Made by a program: the position numbers and the translations under genes
NCBI RefSeq assembly: GCF_000420505.1
Contig: NZ_ATVB01000010.1
Span: 25,612-89,611 of the forward strand
DNA: 64,000 bases
DNA from: Alloscardovia omnicolens DSM 21503
GTDB lineage: Bacteria; Actinomycetota; Actinomycetes; Actinomycetales; Bifidobacteriaceae
Direction: 5' to 3'
In this document: one piece after another, positions 56,778 through 64,000 of the stretch
How the letters are laid out: every line of letters begins with the position of its first letter
Position numbering within the stretch: the first letter of the stretch is position 1
Notes under the pieces: model-generated
The model's input: the letters and a program-made list of their open reading frames with translations, nothing else
Databases searched by the model: none
What the model was told of the DNA's origin: nothing

Positions 56778-57188
56778 CTAACTCAGGATGCGATTGAATA
56801 AATCATCAACCTTGTTGCGAATAAGTTGAGCAATGAAGCGTACATCCTCATTGCTTTTATTATGGGGGTCGGGTATATCCCAATCTTCAAAATGGACACC
56901 GGGGAAGTACGGGCAAGATTCACCACAACCCATAGTAATAACCCAATCAGATGTCTGAACATTTTCGGGTAACAATAATTTTGGTTCAGAATCGGGTTGT
57001 AATCCTAACTCAGCGAGTACGTGAACAACCTGAGGATGAACTTTGCTAGCAGGCTCAGAGCCAGCGGATAAAACTCTAATAGTGCTTAAACCGCGTTCGT
57101 CAGCAATCTGTTGAGCGAAAGCGGCAGCCAGTTGCGAACGACCTGCATTTTGTCGGCAAGCAAAAAGAATTGTAGGCTCAGCATCCAT
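56778..57188 (-). CDS. Arsenate reductase / low-molecular-weight protein phosphatase-like
   Basis: 136 residues. N-terminal catalytic loop CRQNAGRS fits CX5R(S) with Cys11. A later GCGESCPYFPG supplies the Cys pair used by thioredoxin-coupled arsenate reductases, and WDIPDPHNKS the general-acid Asp. Likely reduces arsenate to arsenite, though no arsenite pump is near; a tyrosine phosphatase role cannot be excluded. Confidence 0.88.
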   Translation of the reverse strand: MDAEPTILFACRQNAGRSQLAAAFAQQIADERGLSTIRVLSAGSEPASKVHPQVVHVLAELGLQPDSEPKLLLPENVQTSDWVITMGCGESCPYFPGVHFEDWDIPDPHNKSNEDVRFIAQLIRNKVDDLFNRILS

Positions 57189-57206
57189 ATGAGTAGAATA
57201 TCATGC

Positions 57207-58607
57207 TCAGTTAGTTCTCGTATCGCGCACAATGCGCCCCTGCTCTAAATAAATCACCCGCGTAACCATATCCATAACACCTCGCACATCATGGGTAGAC
57301 AGCACAATGCACGAATTATGTTCGTCTATTAAACGTTGAATTCGAGCGAGTTGTCGTTCAATATTGGCACTATCTTGACCAGCGAAAGGTTCATCCATCA
57401 AAACGATATCTGGTTCCGCTGCCCACGTTGCCGCACAAATAAGCCTGCGTTTTTGGCCTTCAGACAGTGTAAGCGGGTGACGTTCAGTAAGATTGCATAA
57501 TCCCAATGCTGTTAATTCGCGCTCGCGAACCTCTTGATTATCCGTGCGTAAAGCTACTTCGCTCGCAACGCTTGTGCTAAAAATCTGATACTGGGGAGAC
57601 TGCCATACTAAGCCAGTTAATACGTTAGCAGATATATGACGTTGAGCAGGTTTACGTAGACCTTGCACACCAGCAAGTACGTTAAGCAGTGTTGTTTTGC
57701 CTGAACCGTTATCTCCCACGAGGAGCACAACTTCGCGTTCATGCAGTTCGAGAGAATCAATGTTCAAAATTGTGCGACCACTGGCAGTATGCACCTGTAC
57801 ATCGCGCACAGAAGCAAGAACCGGCTGAGTGCTCTGTGCATTATTCTGTGCTGATTGAAGAACTTCATCATAGCTTGTCATAAACTCTGCTACCTGAGTT
57901 TTTAAGGCAATAGGAGAGATTTCGCGCACTGTTGCGCCACCCATAGCAAAAGCAGTATCTACATAATCAGCCACTGTTGATATGCGGTGTTCACAGATAA
58001 TCACGCAATATCCGCGGTCAGCTAAAGAACGTAAAGCGGTTAAAACTATCTGCGCACCCTGAGCATCTAAACTTGCTAGAGGTTCATCAACAATAATAAT
58101 TTTCTTATCGCAGGCTAAAACGCTGGCAATGCACAAGCGTTCCTTTTCTCCGCCAGACAGCGTGGAGGTATCTGCCTGAGGATCTAAATGCAGTAGAGCG
58201 CATAACTCGCGTACTTTTTTATCTATGACTTCAGCAGATTCTGCCTGATTTTCGCAGCTGAATGCAATTTCATCATCAACGCGACCATGAATAATATGAG
58301 CGTCAGGATTTTGTAGCACGCAGGATACGTGAGCGCTTGCTTGATCGGGACTCCATGCATGAGCATCTTCACCATCAACTGTTAAGCTGCCGGAAAGCTT
58401 CAGATGCGTGCTGCTACGCGCTAAACCGGTAAAACAGTTAAGCAGAGAAGTTTTACCGCATCCGCTTTCTCCATACAGCAAAGTCATGCTTCCCCAAGCA
58501 AAACCAAACGAAACATTATCGAGCAAAACAGTGCCGTCTGCTGTTGAATCGGAAGGTGAGGAAGAGAGCAGACTAAAGTTTTCTAAGGAAATAGCGTAAT
58601 CATTCAT
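57207..58607 (-). CDS. ECF transporter ATPase, two domains fused (EcfA-A')
   Basis: 466 residues from ATG 58607, just past the EcfT stop; an upstream ATG at 58682 would add 25. First domain: Walker A GESGCGKT and signature LSGGEKERL; second: GDNGSGKT and LSEGQKRRL, each with Walker B. Fused A-A' ATPases are typical of actinobacterial ECF systems. Powers uptake of a vitamin or metal with the EcfT and S subunits encoded upstream. Confidence 0.92.
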   Translation of the reverse strand: MNDYAISLENFSLLSSSPSDSTADGTVLLDNVSFGFAWGSMTLLYGESGCGKTSLLNCFTGLARSSTHLKLSGSLTVDGEDAHAWSPDQASAHVSCVLQNPDAHIIHGRVDDEIAFSCENQAESAEVIDKKVRELCALLHLDPQADTSTLSGGEKERLCIASVLACDKKIIIVDEPLASLDAQGAQIVLTALRSLADRGYCVIICEHRISTVADYVDTAFAMGGATVREISPIALKTQVAEFMTSYDEVLQSAQNNAQSTQPVLASVRDVQVHTASGRTILNIDSLELHEREVVLLVGDNGSGKTTLLNVLAGVQGLRKPAQRHISANVLTGLVWQSPQYQIFSTSVASEVALRTDNQEVRERELTALGLCNLTERHPLTLSEGQKRRLICAATWAAEPDIVLMDEPFAGQDSANIERQLARIQRLIDEHNSCIVLSTHDVRGVMDMVTRVIYLEQGRIVRDTRTN

Positions 58608-58615
58608 AGCTTCAC

Positions 58616-59350
58616 CTAAGCAATTCCCATAATCCACAGAACAATCAAAGTTATATTCAAAGCAACCCACAATGAAATCCACAGATAATCTATGCCTCGC
58701 ATATGTAAGGTTTTATACACGCTATATCGAGCATTGCTACGCAAGGTAAAGCCGCGCAGTTCAAGAGAATGCGTTAAATCATCGCCAATAGCCAGAGCGC
58801 GGTCGAGCAGAGGAACGAGCATTCTCCATAAAGGAACGAGACGCACACCGCGGCGAGGCATAGTACGGCGAGCTGCCACCACTCGATGTGCTTGAACAGC
58901 CATAACATGCACAAAACGCAAACTAATGAGCACAGCAAGCGTAACAGCACGAGGAGCACGCAAAGTTTGTAAAACGCGCACAACATCTGCTTCGCGTGCG
59001 GTCAGCATAGGCAGGCAGGTTAAGCCCAGAAGAAAAATTCGCACAAAAATGGGTACGGTCAGCGCCATATCCCCGTAGGCGAGAGCTGTCAACAGTCCAA
59101 CGACAGCATAAAATGGGGTAATTGCCAGCATAAAGGCAATAAGTTGGTGCCACATGCCAAAACAGAGTTCAAGAATAGCGCAGGCAATCATGCATGCAAT
59201 TAGATGCGATGTGTGTGGATCGCATAAGGCGATACAAAATGTAAGCAAACTAGACAGCAGCAAAGCACTTGGGTGCAGATTCACACGTGTGGTCTGCACC
59301 CGATAAAGAGGCTGCGAAAGAGCAGAAATAACAGTGGAAAGACTTGCCAC
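58616..59350 (-). CDS. ECF transporter transmembrane subunit (EcfT)
   Basis: 244 residues with four or five membrane helices. The coupling motifs with Ala-Arg-Gly/RA signatures (RVVAARRTMPRRGVRL and a later DDLTHSLELRGF) match the CbiQ/EcfT family and contact the ATPase. GTG start, sharing one base with the S subunit stop (TAGTG). Confidence 0.9.
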   Translation of the reverse strand: MASLSTVISALSQPLYRVQTTRVNLHPSALLLSSLLTFCIALCDPHTSHLIACMIACAILELCFGMWHQLIAFMLAITPFYAVVGLLTALAYGDMALTVPIFVRIFLLGLTCLPMLTAREADVVRVLQTLRAPRAVTLAVLISLRFVHVMAVQAHRVVAARRTMPRRGVRLVPLWRMLVPLLDRALAIGDDLTHSLELRGFTLRSNARYSVYKTLHMRGIDYLWISLWVALNITLIVLWIMGIA

Positions 59351-59946
59351 TAACGCATCCTGCCGCTCTTACGTAGCTCGGCCGCTACCTTTTCCGCCAA
59401 CAAAGCAGAACCGATGAACAGAAGCACACCAACAATCAGCACAATCGAAATTGCGAGGGTAGAGCCAACCAGAGCTTTATTCAAGTTACCCACAACAAGA
59501 AGGGTGTATACAATCTGCACAGGCAGTTGCAATACAGAACGCAGAATAGAGCTTGTTAGGCGGGCAGCACGGTTTTCATATGTGCGGAAAATCCCCAGTG
59601 CAATAATCTCAGCAAACACTGCAGCAATCACGGAGTAAATAAATGCTGTAGGATGCATTGGAATCAAAATAATCGTGGAGATAAGGCTGAGTAATACCAC
59701 CGTTCCTGGTTTGCGTATTTTAATAAGCGCAAACATGGAGAAGAAGGTAATAAAAGGCCCAGTGAGCAGTGTCTGAATGCCAAAAATCTTGATGGCATGC
59801 AATGGTCCACCTAAGCACATGCCCACGAAGGCGAGGGCAGCGAAAATAGCAATATCGACAATATCGTGCAGACTGAAGCCCAGCCATGTGTTTGGCTCTT
59901 TATCTGTGGATGCAGAGCTACTTGGAATCTGTGTTGGGGTTGTCAT
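59350..59946 (-). CDS. ECF substrate-specific subunit (S component, Trep_Strep/MptD-like)
   Basis: 198 residues, six membrane helices, with a long Ser/Thr-rich cytoplasmic tail at the N-terminus. LSLISTIILIPMHPTAFIYS is typical of S components. The ligand is not identifiable; the Trep_Strep type is often next to exporter-like half-transporters, as here. Coupled to EcfT. Confidence 0.8.
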   Translation of the reverse strand: MTTPTQIPSSSASTDKEPNTWLGFSLHDIVDIAIFAALAFVGMCLGGPLHAIKIFGIQTLLTGPFITFFSMFALIKIRKPGTVVLLSLISTIILIPMHPTAFIYSVIAAVFAEIIALGIFRTYENRAARLTSSILRSVLQLPVQIVYTLLVVGNLNKALVGSTLAISIVLIVGVLLFIGSALLAEKVAAELRKSGRMR

Positions 59947-59995
59947 AATGAACTTTCTACATAATGAGGTTTTTTAATGAGGGGATTGTTGATTA

Positions 59996-61666
59996 TTAGA
60001 GACGAGCAGTCAGTTCGCCATGAGCCATGTCATAGACGTGGTTGGCAAAAGCTGCTGGTGCTGGACGATGTGAAATAATCACATAGGCACGGTCGGCTTG
60101 CTGTGCTGCCAAAGTGCGCATTAATTGTGCCTCGAGCAGAGCATCCATATTTGCCGTTGGTTCGTCCAAGAAAATAAGTGGAGCATCGGAGAGGAAAGCG
60201 CGTGCCACAGCAATACGCTGACGCTGACCATCAGACAGTTCCACGCCGTTACGTACCAAAACATGATTCGTGCCGTCTGCCCAGGAGCCTACAAGCTCAT
60301 CGAGTTGCACGGCTTCAATAACAGAACGCAACTGTTCATCGCTCGCCTGTGGCTGAGCAACGCGCAGATTATCGGCAAGAGAGCTGGAGAAAATATGTGT
60401 CTGCTGGGAAACAAGCGCTTGAGTATGACGCAAGGATGAGGTAGCAACCTCGCGAATATTTACGTCATTAACACTGATTTCACCGGAATCCACATCGTAG
60501 AAACGCATCATCAGGTTAATCAGAGTAGACTTACCCGAGCCATTTTCACCCTGAATCACTGTCATATTGCCAGGTTGCACGCTCACAGACACGTTACTCA
60601 AAACGTTCTCAGAAACATCATCATAGCTAAAGCTTATAGAATCAACTTTTTCAGAGGTAAAGGAATCAATCTGAGCGCCCTTATCGTCAGCAATATCCTG
60701 AACAGCAGGCGCAGTATCGAGTAAATCAAAAACGCGACGAGCAGCTGCCATAGTTGGCTGAAGTCCTGTGCCTAAACGAGCAATAGCCTGAATAGGTACG
60801 AGGGAGCTAGCAAAAGCAGCAAAAGCAATCAGAGCAAAAGGAGCTTCCACAAAATTAGTGCCATACAAATAAACAGTTACTGCACCAAAACCTGCTACGC
60901 ACATGAGCGAAAGAATATCTAAAATCATTTTGTTGTAGCCAGCCAGAGCATAACGCTTTGCTCGGCTATGCAATAATTTTTCATTATTCGTATCTATTGT
61001 TTGTGCAGCAGCTCGGTCAGAACTTGCAAAAGTTAAGGATCGCTGAGCGTCCAAACTTTCCAAAAGCTGAGAATAGACGGAACCCTGAGCTTCGCGCTCA
61101 GCCATTGCCCAACGAGATGTTGGATGGGCAATAATCAGAGGCTCTACAACACCCAACAGTACATAAGCAATCAGAGTGCACACACCCAACAGAGGATGAA
61201 TAATTGCAGCCGCAATCACTTGTACAGCGCTGGTAACCACAGCAATAGCAAGAGGAGATAGAGTGTGAGCGTAGAAAATTTCAAGTAGCTCAATGTCTTC
61301 AGTTAAAGCACTGACTAATTTACCGCGACCATGCTCAGCTAAACGTGCAGGAGCTAAAGCTTGCACATGCTTAAACAACAGATTGCGCATATCGCGCAAA
61401 ACAGTAAAAGCCATCAAATGATTGTAGTACTGCTCAAGGAAGGCGAAAATGCCGCGTACTAGCGCAAACATGAGAGCGGAAACCGCTAAAATAATAGCGT
61501 TTGTGGTATCTCCCACCCACAGATTGAACATTGCCACAGTAGCACAAACAACTAGAGCAGGCACAGCAAGATAGCCCAAAGTTCCGTTCACAATAGCTTG
61601 CAATTCAATAGGCATCAGGTGCTTCATGAAGGTGGCCATGCGGCGCATCAGTTGAGTTGACTTCAT
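59996..61666 (-). CDS. ABC half-transporter (membrane-ATPase fusion), second of a pair
   Basis: 556 residues. Six membrane helices (about 20-300) followed by an ATPase with Walker A GENGSGKS, signature LSDGQRQRI and Walker B LIFLDEP. The exporter fold resembles CydC/MsbA and the yersiniabactin/mycobactin importers YbtQ/IrtB. It pairs with the half-transporter encoded just upstream. Given the adjacent ECF module, iron-siderophore or other cofactor uptake is a hypothesis; export cannot be excluded. Confidence 0.85.
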   Translation of the reverse strand: MKSTQLMRRMATFMKHLMPIELQAIVNGTLGYLAVPALVVCATVAMFNLWVGDTTNAIILAVSALMFALVRGIFAFLEQYYNHLMAFTVLRDMRNLLFKHVQALAPARLAEHGRGKLVSALTEDIELLEIFYAHTLSPLAIAVVTSAVQVIAAAIIHPLLGVCTLIAYVLLGVVEPLIIAHPTSRWAMAEREAQGSVYSQLLESLDAQRSLTFASSDRAAAQTIDTNNEKLLHSRAKRYALAGYNKMILDILSLMCVAGFGAVTVYLYGTNFVEAPFALIAFAAFASSLVPIQAIARLGTGLQPTMAAARRVFDLLDTAPAVQDIADDKGAQIDSFTSEKVDSISFSYDDVSENVLSNVSVSVQPGNMTVIQGENGSGKSTLINLMMRFYDVDSGEISVNDVNIREVATSSLRHTQALVSQQTHIFSSSLADNLRVAQPQASDEQLRSVIEAVQLDELVGSWADGTNHVLVRNGVELSDGQRQRIAVARAFLSDAPLIFLDEPTANMDALLEAQLMRTLAAQQADRAYVIISHRPAPAAFANHVYDMAHGELTARL

Positions 61667-61667
61667 G

Positions 61668-63494
61668 TTAGTTCTCCTCTGCTTGTTCAGTGTTTGCCGT
61701 GCGCTGGCTCAGACGATGATTTTCCGCATCTTGCTGAGCGTTCCACATATCGCGTGCTACGCCTGTTGATAGAACCTCTTGCGGCGTGCCATAGTGCACA
61801 AGCTCACCTTTATTCATGCACAAAACCATATCAGCAGTTTGAACATGCGCTAAACGATGCGTAATAACGAGAACGAGGGCATGCTCAGATAGTTCTTTCC
61901 ACAGCTTCCACAGCTGTTCTTCATGCTCATTATCGATCGCAGAACTAGCTTCATCGAAAATATAAACCGGACGATCGAGTAGCATAGCGCGTGCAACTAA
62001 AAGACGCTGACGCTGACCTCCAGAAATATTTGCGCCTCCAGGAGTAAGCACATAGTCAAGATCAAAGTGAAGGTCTACACGCTCAAGAGCCCCGTTAAGC
62101 TGAGCATCGTCACGCTCACCTTCAGCGTCGAGAGTAGAGCGCACAGTTCCGGCAATTGGATTGCTTGTTCCATTCATAACAGAAACAACCTGAGCAATAT
62201 CACTAATATATGCTGTTTTGAGTTCTGTTCCCAGCAGTTGAGCAGAACCTTCATAGTGAGTGCTCACGCCTGAAAGAACGGAAGCTAAGCTAGACTTTCC
62301 AGATCCAGATGGGCCCATAAGAGTAACGAGACCGCGGCATGGTAAGTCAAGAGAAACGTTGTTTAAGCTTGGAGTTGTGTTGCCTGCGTAAGTGAGGGAA
62401 ACTTTTTCGAGATGAACAGCAGGTAAGTCGTTGTTCTCGAGATCTTCTGTAGATTTCCAATTGATGTGGGTGAGGTTAGTTTCTTGCTCCTCTGCTTCAG
62501 TTTCGCCAATCAGTTCCTGATAAGCGTCGGCTTTACGAGAAGCTACAGCACCTGTATGAATCAAATACACGAGTTGGCGCATAGGGTCAAAAAGACGTAC
62601 AGAAACAGTAATAACGCTAATAAAAATAACAACATTCATGCTGAAAGCGCTGGCAACAGCTGCCAAAGCAATCGCCACATAAATCACGCCATCAGAAGCA
62701 ATCAAAGAACGTAACTGACCTGCTAAAAGCTGCATAGTTGCTTTACGGAAACCTTCCGAACCATCAGCAAGCTCAGCAGCTTCCTTATTATCGGCTGCAA
62801 AAAGTTTCAGGGTAGACAAGCCTTTCAAAGACTCCTCGTAACGAGCAGAAACGCCTTCATAAGCCTTGAGCTGTTCCTTGTGCACGTTGATTTCCTTACT
62901 GCGGCTTGCATTAGCAGCAACAGGAACGAGAACCATGCCTAGAGCGAGAACAGCAGCAGCTGGAGCATTGAGAGGAATAAGAATAATGAGCGCTACAGGA
63001 ATCATTGCCACAGCGTGTACGAAAGTTGGCAAATAAACGGTATAGAAGCTGACGATTGCTGGGATGCCTTCAACAGCTAGCTGAGACAGCGCTTGATTAG
63101 CCATAAGAGAAGCAGAAGACGTGCGGATACGCTCCGGGTTAAAAGCAGCAGACATGATGGAATTAGTGAGAGCTTTTTGTAACTTTTTTGAGGAACGCAC
63201 AGTAAGAAAATGAGCGATGGCTGCAATGACGAGACGAGCAGCAATAAGAGAAATAATATACGGAGTGCGATTGTGCAGAACAGGACGAACGCCAAACATT
63301 GCGGAATTCGCGGACCAGGCAGGCATAACATCTCCACTAATGTAAGGGATAACGTTAATAAAAATGCCTAAAATGCGCACGAAATCAATGATGACCAAAG
63401 CTTCCAGCGCAGTGCCAATGGCGTTTAAGATGCCGACAATAATAGAGGCGCGCGGGTTAGCGCCTGGCAGTTTGAAAAGATTTTTACTGAACAT
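61668..63494 (-). CDS. ABC half-transporter (membrane-ATPase fusion), first of a pair
   Basis: 608 residues if started at ATG 63494 (MFSKNLFKLPGANPR); an in-frame GTG lies three codons earlier and a frame extends to 63611 without an SD. Six helices, then Walker A GPSGSGKSSL, signature ISGGQRQRL and Walker B YIFDEAS. YbtP/CydD-like partner of the downstream half-transporter, whose ATG overlaps its end by one base. First gene of the cluster. Confidence 0.85.
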   Translation of the reverse strand: MFSKNLFKLPGANPRASIIVGILNAIGTALEALVIIDFVRILGIFINVIPYISGDVMPAWSANSAMFGVRPVLHNRTPYIISLIAARLVIAAIAHFLTVRSSKKLQKALTNSIMSAAFNPERIRTSSASLMANQALSQLAVEGIPAIVSFYTVYLPTFVHAVAMIPVALIILIPLNAPAAAVLALGMVLVPVAANASRSKEINVHKEQLKAYEGVSARYEESLKGLSTLKLFAADNKEAAELADGSEGFRKATMQLLAGQLRSLIASDGVIYVAIALAAVASAFSMNVVIFISVITVSVRLFDPMRQLVYLIHTGAVASRKADAYQELIGETEAEEQETNLTHINWKSTEDLENNDLPAVHLEKVSLTYAGNTTPSLNNVSLDLPCRGLVTLMGPSGSGKSSLASVLSGVSTHYEGSAQLLGTELKTAYISDIAQVVSVMNGTSNPIAGTVRSTLDAEGERDDAQLNGALERVDLHFDLDYVLTPGGANISGGQRQRLLVARAMLLDRPVYIFDEASSAIDNEHEEQLWKLWKELSEHALVLVITHRLAHVQTADMVLCMNKGELVHYGTPQEVLSTGVARDMWNAQQDAENHRLSQRTANTEQAEEN

Positions 63495-63844
63495 GCCTCT
63501 CACATTCTTTTCTTCAATTTTTGTTTTCGAAGGCTCGGGAAGAATCCTTGCAGTACTCAATGTTAAAAAAGCTAACATTAAAAACTGCTCTTGTATAGAC
63601 CTCAAACGCAATAGTTATTGTTTGTTCAAGCTCTTGTTGCTCTAAGAATCCATATGCGTTTCGTATGTATTTCGTTGGAGTTTATCTCAGAGATAAGGAA
63701 GAAGTATGAAAAAAAGTATGAGAATTTCCTGAGAATGTGTGGGGTGCGGGGTTTGTAGGTTGCAGGTGTGTGACTAGCGGCTGTTTCTCGCAATCAGGGT
63801 TCACACTGCGTTAAATTCGGAGAGCTATTGCTCTCACGCATTCT

Positions 63845-63929
63845 GCTTAACCGATTCATACACCTGTTATGCCAGTTTTGATGGGCAAAAATGGTTTCAA
63901 AAGTGGCATATCGGTTGCGCGTATATGAC
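63845..63929 (-). repeat. Dispersed palindromic repeat, copy 4 (reverse)
   Basis: About 85-110 bp; reverse of copies 1 and 2. Arms TATGCCAGTTTTGA and TCAAAAGTGGCATA differ from perfect pairing by one base. Flank shared with copy 2 on the GCTTAACC side (CACGCATTCT on the plus strand). Confidence 0.9.
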
Positions 63930-63944
63930 TAGGGTTGTTCACCC

Positions 63945-64000
63945 ATGACAACAAAAGAAAATAAACCAAACCATCTTCACACCGGGCGATGTCTTGACAC
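63945..64000 (+). CDS. Possible start of a gene running off the right edge
   Basis: An open frame begins at ATG 63945 (MTTKENKPNHLHTG...) and continues to the window end. No SD is visible upstream and only 18 codons are present, so this is very tentative. Confidence 0.2.
   Translation, partial: MTTKENKPNHLHTGRCLD

Overview
The window looks like a chromosomal segment from a member of the Bifidobacteriaceae (Actinobacteria) with medium-low GC, of the Alloscardovia/Gardnerella/Bifidobacterium kind; I cannot fix the genus. The evidence is an HspR-type HAIR operator (CTTGAGT-N7-ACTCAAG) in front of clpB, a mycobacterial-type SOS palindrome at rmuC, a DUF2469 protein, the gatCAB set, the rplS-lepB-rnhB order, an araBDA cluster with a LacI-type regulator, and several LacI regulators beside sugar transporters. 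No rRNA, tRNA, CRISPR array or intact insertion sequence was recognised.

Layout. 0-5.3 kb: nucleoside hydrolase, clpB, a Nudix/GNAT pair. 5.3-11 kb (minus strand): a sugar operon (LacI regulator, lipoprotein, two permeases, GH1 glycosidase) with two operators. 11-13.5 kb (minus): a copper-type P-ATPase with a cupredoxin head and a YHS tail that lacks its nucleotide-binding domain. 13.6-30.6 kb (plus): housekeeping genes (rmuC, a phosphoribosyltransferase-like gene, a TrmH-type methyltransferase, gatCAB, GNAT, DUF2469, FAD oxidoreductase, rplS, lepB, rnhB) running into a LacI regulator and araB-araD-araA. 30.6-37.3 kb: a membrane protein, then a decayed island of three broken genes (TetR, alpha/beta hydrolase, secreted amidase) plus orphan ORFs, with a 72-bp palindrome-bearing direct repeat at two points. 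37.3-46.4 kb: pepC, an oligopeptide-type ABC operon, and a LacI regulator after an intergenic region full of dyads. 46.4-50 kb: a two-gene membrane operon whose DUF624 gene carries two in-frame TGA codons, bracketed by inverted copies of a dispersed repeat, then a frameshifted AGE-family isomerase. 50-55 kb (minus): a MerR/alcohol dehydrogenase pair and metE-metF. 55-63.6 kb (minus): two ABC half-transporters, a complete ECF module, an ArsC-like protein and a zinc-ribbon membrane protein.

The most unusual features are: (1) a 91-110 bp palindromic interspersed repeat present four times, always intergenic, with compensatory stem changes and a LacI-operator-like end; (2) the P-ATPase without an N-domain and with an internally initiated YHS module; (3) the 72-bp direct repeat whose near-perfect palindrome covaries between copies, at the edge of the decayed island; (4) in-frame TGA codons, some at expected Trp positions, in otherwise recognisable genes; (5) the ECF module joined to two exporter-type half-transporters. 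Functional names rest on recognised motifs; no database search was possible.
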